64,000 nucleotides of DNA from Schistocerca nitens. Lineage: Eukaryota; Arthropoda; Insecta; Orthoptera; Acrididae. The stretch is from NCBI RefSeq assembly GCF_023898315.1, contig NC_064622.1, forward strand, positions 350,777,234-350,841,233, written 5' to 3'. A program made the position numbers and the translations under genes. The notes beneath the pieces were generated by a model. The model saw only the letters and a list, made by a program, of their open reading frames with translations, ran no database searches and was not told the origin of the DNA. Below are positions 46,761-57,719 of the stretch, one piece after another. How positions within the stretch are numbered: position 1 is the first letter of the stretch; each line of letters starts with the position of its first letter.

Positions 46761-47735
46761 ATTATGTTAATATTGTGCTGAGGTGTAGCGCTTTACACTG
46801 TATGAATCCTTCCATAATAAAAATGGTCAAATTCTTTATTTGCATCAGTTGTTACCATGTAAATAGTTTTTTATGTTGTTATTTTGCATACAACTGCTGA
46901 ACTGTGCTGTTTTGTCATGGCGTGTTTTGTCTTACTCAGTTAAAGCATTTCGAATGGTGGAGTTTTCTTGTCTGTTCCTTGCTCACAATGAGGATTTGAC
47001 ATCTTATGCTTGTTTCACAAAACTTGTCAGCTGTGGCACTGATGCTGTGAATAAAAAATGTGTAAGTTAGTGACAAAGATAAAAGTCGTGTGAAATGTGC
47101 AAGCACCTTCATAACTGCTTAATGGAAGATGGGGCACCAACATGTATGGGTTTTTAAGGGATATGATATGACTTTGATGATGACAAAACCATGTATTTTT
47201 AATAACTGCATACATAGTATTATTGCAGATAATGTATTTGTGTCAGTCAGTGTACACTATGCACTGTCCTGTCATATACATACTAATTGTATGCCCAATA
47301 ACATGTTGTTAAATACTATGATCGACACAAATACTCTCATTAGAGCGTCATCCTATTATGTGTCTAGACTTCAGTTGCGTTTTCTTCAGTCTCTGGTTGA
47401 GCCAGATCAGAATACGAAGAGCTCTTTTTGTCATTCTTGTCACCAAGGTGTATCCTATTCAAATCTGACATTTCTGTCTAGGCTGTCATCTATGATAAAG
47501 AGCATTTCAACAATTACAATATTAGCTTTGGATAGGCTGGGGAGCTAATTTTTCTGTACCTGCATCATGAAATTGGTAGCTCTCATTTGACTGTGATAAG
47601 CACCACTGGGTTTTCTGGCTCCAAACATCAGTTCTACTCCATTGACAAATCAATTCTTGAGAATTTCAGATAATAGAAACTCCAGGTAGGAACATCAACA
47701 CTGTAAGAAAATACAGATTACTATGAACTCTAATG
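46761..47735. other. Unassigned sequence
   Basis: No feature recognised. Frames near 47129-47548 have no similarity that I can name. Confidence 0.5.
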
Positions 47736-48594
47736 AAGACATATCAAATTGCAGACAGGCACAATTAAAAGACTCTCACATAAAGCTTTTGGCCACAGCC
47801 TTCATCAGTAAAAGAGAGACACACACCATTCATACACACAAGCTAGCACACCTCACGCATACACGACTGCTGACTCCAACATCTTGGACCGGAATGCAGC
47901 TATCACGTGGGATGCAAGCAGCAATCTGGATGGGGCAGGGAAGAGGAAGGGATAGTACCGTATGTGTGGGGGGAGAGAGAAATGCTGCCTGGTGGAGTGT
48001 GCAGGGACTAGTCTGCCAACAGGTGAGTGCCACTCCCAATGCCAACCCCAACTCCTTGCCACAAGGATCATATCCCTTTGGAAGATCCAGGTGCAAAACC
48101 TGCCCTATCCACCCACTCAGCACTCCCTATTCCAATCCTGTCATGGGTTTATCCTATCCCATCTGGGGCCAGGCCACCTGTGAAAGCAGCCATGTCATTT
48201 ACCATAACTGCTGCAATCATTGCACAGTGTTTTATATAGGTGTGACCCCCAACCAGCTGTCCCTCAGGATGAACGGCCACTGCCAAGGCCAAAGTAGACC
48301 ACCTGTGGCACAACATGCTGTTGAACATAACACACTTGATTTCAATGGCTTCTTCACTACCCGAGCCATCTGGATCCTTCCCTTCACCACTGGCTTTTCT
48401 GAACTGCGCAAATGGAGTTATCCTTACAACACATTCTCCACTCCCGTAATTATCATGGGCTCAACCTGTGATAAACAAACAGTTTCCACACCATATGTCC
48501 ATCATCTCCTCCCCATTCTCATCTTCCACCCTGTTTATTTGCAGCCATCTACCAATGCATCCACCTGTCTTCCCCACTCCTCTCCTTCTTTAGG
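47736..48594 (+). mobile_element. Penelope-like element E fragment with inverted tail piece and GIY-YIG domain
   Basis: The left end (47750-47815) is the reverse complement of the tail found in units D and the 51.5 kb unit (AAGCTTTTGGCC, TTCATCAG). Then a + strand frame encodes CESSHVIYHNCCNHCTVF and YIGVTPNQLSLRMNGHCQG, a GIY-YIG domain, followed by HAVEHNTLDFNGFF. The right tail is missing because the sequence joins a LINE at about 48595. It probably represents a truncated inverted-type unit. Confidence 0.6.
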
Positions 48595-49210
48595 TTCGGG
48601 GAGAAAAAAATTATAACTTTGAGGTTTGCTACTGACATTATAATGCTGTCGGAGATAGCCAAGAACTTGGAAGAGCAGTTGAACAAAATGGATAGTGTCT
48701 TGAAAATAAATTTTGAGATGAAAATGAGCAGAAGTAAAACAAGGGTAATGTAATGTAGCCAAATAAAATCACACAATGCTGAGGAAATTTGATTAGGTAA
48801 TGAGTTATTTGGGCAACAAAATAACTAATGAAAGTATAGAGGATACAAAATGCAGACAAGCAACAGAAACAGAGTGTTTGTGAAAAAAGAAATTTATTGA
48901 CTCTGAATATTAAAGTAAGTATTAGGACACCTTTTTCTGAAGGTATTTGTCTGACGTGTAACCTGGTATGAAAGTGAAATGAGGTCTATGAACAGTTCAG
49001 GTAAGAAGAGAGTAGAATTTTTAGAATCGTGGTGCTACAGAAAATATCAAAGAGTAGATCAGGTAACTAATGAGATTGACACGGAATTGAATTGGGGAAA
49101 AGAGAAATTTGTGGTGCAGTTTGAGTAAAAGAAGGGTTCAGTTGATGGGGCACATCCGAAGGCGTCAAGGGGTGTCAGTTTGGTAATGGATGGGAGGCTG
49201 CAAAAATTTT
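48595..49210 (+). mobile_element. LINE fragment, RT end and C-terminal domain
   Basis: The + strand encodes ITLRFATDIIMLSEIAKNLE, a decayed FADD palm (here FATD), then LNKMDSVLKINFEMKMSRSK, followed after frameshifts by ESWCYRKYQRVDQVTNE and GHIRRRQGVSV. The same C-terminal domain occurs intact at 61972-62364, so both belong to one LINE family. Several stops are present. Confidence 0.6.
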
Positions 49211-49234
49211 TGTAATGCAGAGAGAATGAGTTTT

Positions 49235-49239
<5 letters not shown>

Positions 49240-49286
<47 letters not shown>
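49240..49286. repeat. (CA)n microsatellite
   Basis: About 23 CA units directly after the LINE fragment. Confidence 0.95.
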
Positions 49287-49292
<6 letters not shown>

Positions 49293-50984
49293 GTTCTCCA
49301 TTATCATCAACAGCAGAGCCACTTCATTTTTAAATGGGCAATACCATACCACTTCCTCATAGCAAAACTGAACACACGTGTTATGCCTACAGTTACAGGG
49401 TTAAATAACAAACTGCAAGGAAACCTCACTTTCTCAGACCCATGCACCCTGCACCCCACCTGCAAAATAGTGGTAAGAGAAGATATAGAGCTCACTTTCC
49501 GAGAAAACTAACTTCATACATCTCTCACCCATATCATTAAGTTAAGCCTCAATTAACACAGAAAAAAATAAGAAATCAGTTAATGTGCATGTTTTCTTCA
49601 AATAAAAGCCTTCAAAGGCTTTGTAGTACAATACAGTGTTGGCTCTTGTTAAGAAGGGATCTCTGATAAAAGATTTTCAGATACTTGAAACTGGTGCTGT
49701 AAATTTCTCATCATGCAGTTTGAATAATGGGTTATAAACTGTTTGAAAGCTTTTTTTGTATGGATCAAATTAACACGAATGGATGATATTACTGTTGTCT
49801 TTAGCTTGTGTAATTTGAATTGTGTATCATGTAATGAAATGGCTGTAGGATGTGGAAGTGAGAGTGAATCTGCACAGTTGGTCCAGGATAGCAGACAGAG
49901 TTAAGACAAGACATCATTATGAAAGTAGACTACTAGTGCATGAAAAAAATCAATCCACAAAGATGAGAATGATCATACATAGGAAAATTATCACAAAGAG
50001 CTATAGAGACATTTCAGTTTGCCCATATATCTAATGACCTGTATTTGCAGTCACATTCTACTGCTATCTGAACTTGTGAAGTGGGGATTTCCAAATTTCT
50101 GGCCATCACTATGTGTGTTTTGGGATCTTGCATAGGGCAAGACCAACTACAAGAACAAGCAATTATTGTCAAAGACTGAGACAGACTGGGGAATCTTTTC
50201 CACTATTTCAAACATACCATGACATTGTGTTTTGTACAAAAGCAATAAATCGAGAAAGTAGAGATGCACGTATACTAGACAGATACACATCACTGAAATT
50301 TCTCTTTTAATTCTCACTTCTTGAACTGAAGTGATTTTAGTCTCTTCCAGTAAAATTTCATGAAGTGCCAGTCATTATTCTCAATTCCCAGCAAGTGAAT
50401 TTATTACATTGTTGTATTCAGCTGAGGCAGGGATGTAAAACTGTGGTAAATACATTGATGGTTCTCTCTAAGAGTTTCTGTAAAATAATTGTTACCTGCA
50501 AAACTATTGTGATTCTGGAACACACACTGTGCTAGGCCACAGGCAAGAATCAGGCTACTGACAACTGTGCAGTAAACAGATTAATAGTACTTCTGGATAA
50601 CGTGTTGTTCCCAGCAGTCTGGTGACAATGAACAGTACCGTCAGTAGGGTTACTTTGTACCTCTTTTTGAAAATACCGGGCACACAATAAATTACATCTC
50701 ACAACAGACATTGTAATGTCTTACATGTCATTACTGAGTGCTTGGAAAAGTGAAAATCTATTCTAACTATGCCCTATTAGAGTAAAATTTCAATTTTAAT
50801 GCTGGTGTAAAGTTACACTGTCATTTAGGATAACTTCAGACCAGTCTTGAAAATAACAACAATTTTCCCTGTTTCTAATACTACAGATAAATTTAGATTA
50901 TTTCAGGAGGAAATTGGGTGTTAATAAGAAGTAAAAAACAAGCAGTAGTAATTCAGTAATATGAGCTGGCTTTGAAACATCAAG
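49287..50984. other. Unassigned sequence
   Basis: No coding region or repeat family recognised. It might include ORF1 of the LINE that begins near 50985, but I cannot show it. Confidence 0.4.
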
Positions 50985-51610
50985 ATATTTGTATAATGCT
51001 TAATAATGCACAAAACAGTACGGTTAGCTTATTTCATCAGAATATGAGAGGATTGAGTAGTAAGGTAGAAGAGCTTCGTGTTATCATCATCATCATCATC
51101 ATTGTTTTCTGACTCCAGCCCCCCGGATGTGATGTATAAATGCTCGCCATCTGCATCTGTCTTCACACATCATCTGTTCCAGGACAACTTCCCATTTGCG
51201 TCCTTTCTCTTTCAAATTTGATCTTCAGTCTATCCAGCATTTTCTTGGTTTTTCCCATAGACTTCTTCCTACGAGGTTCAGATTGAAATACTTTTTTGCA
51301 GATCTTTCACTATTCTTTCTCATTAAGTGCCCATACCACTGAAGGCTGTGTTTCTTTATGACAGTGGTAATGGGAACCTCAATACCAGCTACTTTATTTC
51401 TTATTCCTGATTTTGTCCTATCTAGTGGTTTGGTTCACAATTCTAATGAATCTCATTTCTGCTACCAGAATTCTGCTGAGGTCTTCGTTTAGTAGGGTAC
51501 CTGTTTCTAAACCATATGTTACAATACAAGAGAAGGAAAGTTGCTACTCACCATATAGCGGAGATGCTGAGCCGCGATAGACACAATAAAAAGATTCACA
51601 CAATCATAGC

Positions 51611-51635
51611 TTTCGGCCATTAAGGCCTTTGTCAG
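51611..51635 (-). ncRNA. Hammerhead-like core, left arm of the 51.5 kb unit
   Basis: On the - strand: CTGACAA, a stem GGCC/GGCC with a UUAAU loop, then GAAA. The seventh core base pair region differs from the CUGANGA consensus at one position (A for G). A related copy at 47787-47808 keeps CTGATGA but has AAAA for GAAA. Confidence 0.3.
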
Positions 51636-51636
51636 C

Positions 51637-51699
<63 letters not shown>

Positions 51700-51808
51700 G
51701 CGCAACTTGCACACACATCTGCAGTCTCAGAGAGCTGAAACTACAGTGAGTGTGTGTGAGCACGTGTGTATGTGTATGTGAGACTGCAGACGTGTGTGCA
51801 AGTTGCGC

Positions 51809-51845
<37 letters not shown>

Positions 51846-51850
51846 TACTG

Positions 51851-51875
51851 CTGACAAAGGCCTTAATGGTCGAAA
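51851..51875 (+). ncRNA. Hammerhead-like core, right arm of the 51.5 kb unit
   Basis: On the + strand: CTGACAA, a GGCC stem whose partner is GGTC, then GAAA. It mirrors 51611-51635 and has the same 25 nt length. Confidence 0.3.
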
Positions 51876-53667
51876 GCTATGATTGTGTGAATCTTTTTAT
51901 TGTGTCTATTGCGGCTCAGCATCTTCACTATATGGTGAGTAGCAACTTTCCTTCTCTCGTGTTGTTACATTCCATCCTGGATTTGCCATTGTTTGACTTA
52001 AACCATATGTTAGGATCAGTACGAAATAGGTGTGGTACATGATCACTTTAACTTTTTGGGACATTTTATCATCCCAGAGAAGATTTCTGATTCGACTGTA
52101 AAACTTGGATGCTTTCTGTGTCCTGTTGAGTATTTCCTACTTAATGGTGTGTTTTAAGATCATGCTTTCTAAGTACCTGAAATGGAAACCAGATTCTACT
52201 TTGACTCCTTCTAGAAATATATTTCAGGTCATTCAGTACCTGTTGATGGTCATTTCTACTGTCTTCGTTTTACTTATTTTCAGTCCAAAATTTTTGAATG
52301 TGTTGTTCCAATCATTTAAGTTTCTTCTGTGCTTCAGTTTCTGTCTCTCCCCAGTAAATCAGAGATGTTAATCATTTAGAATATATTATAAGCTGGGCTC
52401 GGTTGTGGCATCATACACAACCACTAACCCGGCTCAAGGGAGATAGGGCCACATTCTCTGTCATCTACTTGAGTAATTCTTGTGCCTGGCACATCCACGC
52501 TGCGGGGGTGGAAAGGATAGCTAAGTTTAGGCAGGGACCCAGCTTCACAGGGTATAATGTGGAATCCATGCCCAGGGTTATGGCAAAGACCTTAATGGCA
52601 CCTTCGGCAGAGGAGGAGACCTTCACAATGGCGGAGATAGCAGATGAGACAACCCATCCTTCATGGGTAATTAGAAGAGGATACCATTGCCATTGCCTTG
52701 TGGAGAAGCTGGATCTTAAAGGGCTAAGGGAGTAAACCCTGAAAGAAAATTCTCACCTGCGTTAGGCCTAGCAAGTCAGCAGACGAGCAAATATATACTG
52801 ATTTCAAACCTAAACCCAGTCTCAGCTGGAAAATCTAGAGGTTCTTGTCTGTTTGCAAACTTTTAGAGAGCATACATCCTGTGCCTGTCTGAGCACCAAA
52901 TAACCACAGGGCTAGACAAGTTACAGGTAAAAGATTATGCTATTGTAGCTTACTTGTGTAGAAATAACACAGGAAAAGGAGGAGTTGTTACATACATTAA
53001 GGCAGAACACAAGTTCAAAAACAATGAGAAAAGTAGAATTTGTAGTGATCACCACACAGAGGCGTTTGCTCGTGAATAAATGTTGAAAAAAATTTCACTT
53101 TTAATTGTAACTGTAAATAGATCTCCATTGTGAAATTTTGAATTATTTATGAAGAATCTGGATTCCTTACTGTGCTATCCGTCAGACAGCACCAAGCAGT
53201 TACTAGTCTAAGGTGACTTCAGTGTAGATTTTTTTAAAGGATTCTGATAGGAAAAGTCATCTGGAAACCTTATTTGGCTCCTACAATTTAGTCTCAGTAA
53301 TTAACTTTCAACATTGGTGGAGAAAGGCAGTAGGACCCTAATTTATGTTGTTTTCTTTGATGAAGCTCAGGGTAAGAAAATAACTGTTTACCGAGTAACA
53401 AAAGCTCTCTCTGATAACGCTGCACAGTTAGTTAGAATAAATAACATAGCACCTTACAGTATGAATACTCCTTAGTAGAAATCAGTTAGAATAATTAATG
53501 ATTCCACGACAAATGTTTTTAAGAATAGTTTTCGGGAAATGACATGGGATATAATTTATAATGAACAAAATGCTAACATAAAATTTAATCTTTTCTATGA
53601 TAAATTCATATCATTATTTGAAAATAGATTTCCACATAAGCTAATAAGAAGGAACACTGAGCAGCCA

Positions 53668-53670
<3 letters not shown>

Positions 53671-53721
<51 letters not shown>
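53671..53721. repeat. Poly(A) run of 51 bp inside the host LINE
   Basis: An uninterrupted A run in the region between endonuclease and RT. It is followed by sequence resembling the usual W.TKGIK.SCKRK stretch (HGSLKGLKYLVKGK), so it looks like a local expansion and not a retrotransposon tail. Confidence 0.9.
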
Positions 53722-53722
<1 letters not shown>

Positions 53723-54767
53723 ATGGATCACTAAAGGGATTAAAGTATCTTGTAAAAGGAAAAGGGAAACAAATTTTTGGCAAGGACGAGTATCAATCCT
53801 GCAGTAGTTGCACACTACAAAAATATTCAAACTTACTAATAAAGGTTATTAAATAATCAAAAGACATGCACATAGTGTCAGGTATCAGTACTTCCAACAA
53901 CAGACAGAAGGCAATAGGAATGTAGTTAAGCAAGAGACGGGATAGCCAGCCAGACACACAACAAAACAAAACTCTATTGAACTGAATGGAAGGGCTACAA
54001 ATGATGAGTCACAGGTAGCAAATGCAATTAATAATTATTTCTTAAATATAGTACAAGGCAAAGGGAGAAAGAGCAGTATGCTGAAAATGTAAGTTTCATA
54101 AAATTCAATCATATGAATGCATCATCAGCTTCTTCACAAATTAAGAAAATTTCTAAAAAAAAATTCATCTGGTTTTGACAATGTTTTCAATAGAGTTCCC
54201 ATGTAACAAGCCCAGCCTTCTCTGAAAAATGTAATACATCACTAACTCAAGCCATTTTTGTAGAGAGGTTGAAATATGCCATTCTTAAACCTCTCTTTAT
54301 GAAAGGTATCGACAGACATGTCAATAACTACTGATCTGGTTCATTAATATCATTCTCCAAAATTTTTGAGGTGATGTAGTCTAGAATAGCGTCTCACCTT
54401 AGCAACAATAGTATCCTTAGTGAATCACACTTTGGGGATTCAGAAGGTTTTCTCTGCTGAGAATGCCATTTACACTTTCACTCACTACACTGTGCAAGCA
54501 TTAAATAATACAATAGCATCAGTTGGTATTTCGGCAATCTCTCTAAGGGATTTGACTGTGTGAATCACAGTATTTTCCTAGATAAATCAACATTTTATAG
54601 GATTGATGATATAGCCAACCAATGGATCATCTCATATCCAACCATAAGAATGCTGAAAGTTGTACTTAGTAATTCAAGCAATATAGTCCAGGGACATAAA
54701 TGTGACAGGAGAAGTTACATCTGGGGTTCCCAAAGATTCAATTATAGGTCCACTACTTTTCCTCATA

Positions 54768-56189
54768 CACTCCTGGAAATTGAAATAAGAACACCGTGAA
54801 TTCATTGTCCCAGGAAGGGGAAACTTTACTGACACATTCCTGGGGTCAGATACATCACATGATCACACCGACAGAACCACAGGCACATAGACACAGGCAA
54901 CAGAGCATGCACAATGTCGGCACTAGTACAGTGTATATCCACCTTTCGCAGCAATGCAGGCTGCTATTCTCCCATGGAGACGATCGTAGAGATGCTGGAT
55001 GTAGTCCTGTGGAACGGCTTGCCATGCCATTTCCACCTGGCGCCTCAGTTGGACCAGCGTTCGTGCCGGACGTGCAGACCGCGTGAGACGACGCTTCATC
55101 CAGTCCCAAACATGCTCAATGGGGGACAGATCCGGAGATCTTGCTGGCCAGGGTAGTTGACTTACACCTTCTAGAGCACGTTGGGTGGCACGGGATACAT
55201 GCGGACGTGCATTGTCCTGTTGGAACAGCAAGTTCCCTTGCCGGTCTAGGAATGGTAGAACGATGGGTTCGATGACGGTTTGGATGTACCGTGCACTATT
55301 CAGTGTCCCCTCGACGATCACCAGTGGTGTACGGCCAGTGTAGGAGATCGCTCCCCACACCATGATGCCGGGTGTTGGCCCTGTGTGCCTCGGTCGTATG
55401 CAGTCCTGATTGTGGCGCTCACCTGCACGGCGCCAAACACGCATACGACCATCATTGGCACCAAGGCAGAAGCGACTCTCATCGCTGAAGACGACACGTC
55501 TCCATTCGTCCCTCCATTCACGCCTGTCGCGACACCACTGGAGGCGGGCTGCACGATGTTGGGGCGTGAGCGGAAGACGGCCTAACGGTGTGCGGGACCG
55601 TAGCCCAGCTTCATGGAGACGGTTGCGAATGGTCCTCGCCGATACCCCAGTAGCAACAGTGTCCCTAATTTGCTGGGAATTGGCGGTGCGGTCCCCTACG
55701 GCACTGCGTAGGATCCTACGGTCTTGGCGTGCATCCGTGCGTCGCTGCGGTCCGGTCCCAGGTCGACGGGCACGTGCACCTTCCGCCGACCACTGGCGAC
55801 AACATCGATGTACTGTGGAGACCTCACGCCCCACGTGTTGAGCAATTCGGCGGTACGTCCACCCGGCCTCCCGCATGCCCACTATACGCCCTCGCTCAAA
55901 GTCCGTCAACTGCACATACGGTTCACGTCCACGCTGTCGCGGCATGCTACCAGTGTTAAAGACTGCGATGGAGCTCCGTATGCCACGGCAAACTGGCTGA
56001 CACTGACGGCGGCGGGGCACAAATGCTGCGCAGCTAGCGCCATTCGACGGCCAACACCGCGGTTCCTGGTGTGTCCGCTGTGCCGTGCGTGTGATCATTG
56101 CTTGTACAGCCCTCTCGCAGTGTCCGGAGCAAGTATGGTGGGTCTGACACACCGGTGTCAATGTGTTCTTTTTTCCATTTCCAGGAGTG
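54768..56189 (-). mobile_element. Tc1-like transposon with intact transposase frame
   Basis: A 1422 bp element with about 27 bp terminal repeats (CACTCCTGGAAATTGAAA at the left, complement at the right), flanked by TA at 54766-54767 and 56190-56191. It lies in the RT part of the host LINE. Removing it together with the neighbouring MITE restores the LINE frame PLLFLIYIKDLPSNI. Confidence 0.9.
54923..55945 (-). CDS. Tc1-like transposase, apparently full length (340 aa)
   Basis: The start chosen is the ATG giving MPRQRGREPYVQLTDFERGR, the usual Tc1 N terminus; the open frame extends 72 codons further upstream, up to 56161, without family similarity. Residues 31-52 form the first helix-turn-helix (YRRIAQHVGREVSTVHRCC), and 60-75 the basic linker (RRPGTGPQRRT). 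Catalytic residues are D155 (FSDESRF), D244 (QQDNARPH) and E277 (SPIEHVWD). The last two are separated by 32 residues, while classical Tc1 has 34. The C terminus ends ACIAAKGGYTLY. There are no stops or shifts. The protein would bind the TIRs and catalyse cut-and-paste at TA. Confidence 0.85.
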   Translation of the reverse strand: MPRQRGREPYVQLTDFERGRIVGMREAGWTYRRIAQHVGREVSTVHRCCRQWSAEGARARRPGTGPQRRTDARQDRRILRSAVGDRTANSQQIRDTVATGVSARTIRNRLHEAGLRSRTPLGRLPLTPQHRAARLQWCRDRREWRDEWRRVVFSDESRFCLGANDGRMRVWRRAGERHNQDCIRPRHTGPTPGIMVWGAISYTGRTPLVIVEGTLNSARYIQTVIEPIVLPFLDRQGNLLFQQDNARPHVSRATQRALEGVSQLPWPARSPDLSPIEHVWDWMKRRLTRSARPARTLVQLRRQVEMAWQAVPQDYIQHLYDRLHGRIAACIAAKGGYTLY

Positions 56190-56193
56190 TATA

Positions 56194-56776
56194 TACAGGG
56201 TGAGTCAGGAGGAAAGGTGCATGTTTTGACTGATTCTGAACAAAAAAAAAATTGATGTGGACATGTGCCCTATTCCGAATGGTTTCCGGGAGAGAACACT
56301 TTTAATGTACATTTCTATTTATTTGATGTATTATTCATTGTCATTGTTTACAATGTATCACAGTAATATAGGGGAAGTTGAGACGAACATTTTCATACAG
56401 GACGCTTGTGGTCTATCAAGTCAGAAAACTACCTCAAACTGGCCTACAAAATGTACCTAAGTTACAGCGCATGTGCGGCGCGAGATTTTCAGTATTCCTG
56501 TGATTTCTGCGCACAAACTGTTAGTCCTAGACAAAAAAAAAAAAAAAAGACCTTTTTTGTAGTAAATTTAATTTAGTTTAATTGTGTACTGAGACAGGTT
56601 TTCATTGGAGTGTGCAGTTTTCGTGTTACTAACGTTAAATATACAAAAGTGATATTAAAAGTGTTATATCGCGGAAACCATTCGCGATAGGGCATATGTC
56701 CACATGAAGATTATTGTTCAGAATCACTAATACTATCATGTCGCAAAGCACGTACCTTTCCTCCTAACTCACACTG
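56194..56776. mobile_element. 583 bp MITE with long TIRs, TA target
   Basis: Starts CAGGGTGAGTCAGGAGGAAA and ends with the near-complement TTTCCTCCTAACTCACACTG. The inverted repeats run about 115 bp and share ATTCTGAACAA, ATGTGGACAT and AATGGTTTCCG. Flanked by TA on both sides. The interior has no transposase. The TIRs resemble those of Tc1/mariner-superfamily elements in their CAGGG start and TA preference. Confidence 0.8.
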
Positions 56777-57719
56777 TATATAAAAGATCTTCCATCTAAT
56801 ATATAGCAAGCAGAATTATTGCTTTTTGCAGATGATACTGCTAGTGTAATCACTCCAAGCATATGTACAGAAACAGAAGAAATGGTAAAGTTCTTAGCAG
56901 TGTAATTGACTGGTTTTCTGTGAATGGTCTCACCCTCAATTTTAGAAAGACCCACCATAATCAGTTTCGCAAATCAAGAGGTACTACACCAATGATAAGT
57001 GTAACACACGGTGAGGAAATAATAAATAGGGTGGGAACTTCGAAATTCTTAGGGGTCTATACGATGAGAATTTAAATTGGAAAAAATAAATGTTGGAACT
57101 CCTAAAACAACTTAGTTCAGCCAGATTTGCACTTAAAATCATTGCAAATCTTGGAAGATACAAACTGGTAAGCTGACATATTTTCATTCAATAACATCAT
57201 ATGGAATAATCTTCTGGGGTGACTCATCTTTAAGAAAGAAAATCTTCATTGTGCAAAAACGTGCTGTGAGAATAATATGTAGTGCTCATCCCCAATCATC
57301 TTGTAGACGTCTGTTTAAGGAGATGGGCATTCTGACTACTGCTTCACAGTATATTTATTCCCTCATGAAGTTTGCTGTCAATAATCCACTACAGTTCAAG
57401 ACACCCAATGAGGTACATAATTACAATACTAGAAGGAAAATTTACATTCACTACTCCACAATAAGGTTGTCTTTATCACAAAAAGGGGTACAATGGTGCA
57501 ACAGAACTTTTTAATCATTTACCAAATAATACAAAATGTCTGACAGACAGCAAAGTACAGATTGATAACAAACTGAGAAAGTTTCTCCTTCACAACTCCT
57601 TCTATCCTGTAGAATAATTTCTTTTATTGTTACGTGTAAAAGTTGGTGGATACGAATTACTACCTTACATCTGTATATTCTTTTTTCTGTTTGCAAACAC
57701 TTAGAACGTACCATAGGTA

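Larger units (their letters stand above)
51522..51998. mobile_element. 477 bp palindromic Penelope tail unit with 14 bp target duplication
   Basis: The arms (about 51527-51717 and 51781-51966) are reverse complements, each holding the tail with GAGTAGCAAC or complement, a hammerhead-like core and a long GT/CA run (51640-51699; 51811-51844). The right end extends past the palindrome with CATCCTGGATTTGCCATTG. The unit is flanked by a perfect 14 bp repeat, TAAACCATATGTTA (51508-51521 and 51999-52012). It interrupts the LINE frame between LTYGL and ETGTL, which rejoin exactly without it. No protein-coding part remains. Confidence 0.85.
51082..52836 (-). mobile_element. Antisense LINE inserted in the host LINE, with (ATG)n tail and 12 bp target duplication
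   Basis: On the - strand, 52380-52013 encodes LKISKTKTVEMTINRY, KASKFYSRIRNLLWDDKMS and YFVLILTYGL. After a palindromic insert, 51508 downward continues ETGTLLNEDLSRILVAEMRF. This is the end of an RTE-like RT protein. Its 3' tail is an (ATG/CAT)n run (51083-51104). It is flanked by AGAGCTTCGTGT (51070-51081) and AGAGGTTCTTGT (52837-52848), 10 of 12 identical. The 5' part near 52390-52800 is not recognised. Confidence 0.65.

Noticed and set aside
53539-53856. Frame with a long polylysine stretch
   Set aside because: It is an A-run read in frame within a decayed LINE, not a basic host protein.
55946-56161. 72-codon N-terminal extension of the Tc1 transposase
   Set aside because: No family similarity, and it runs towards the TIR. 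The ATG at 55945 gives the standard N terminus, so the extension is a chance open frame.
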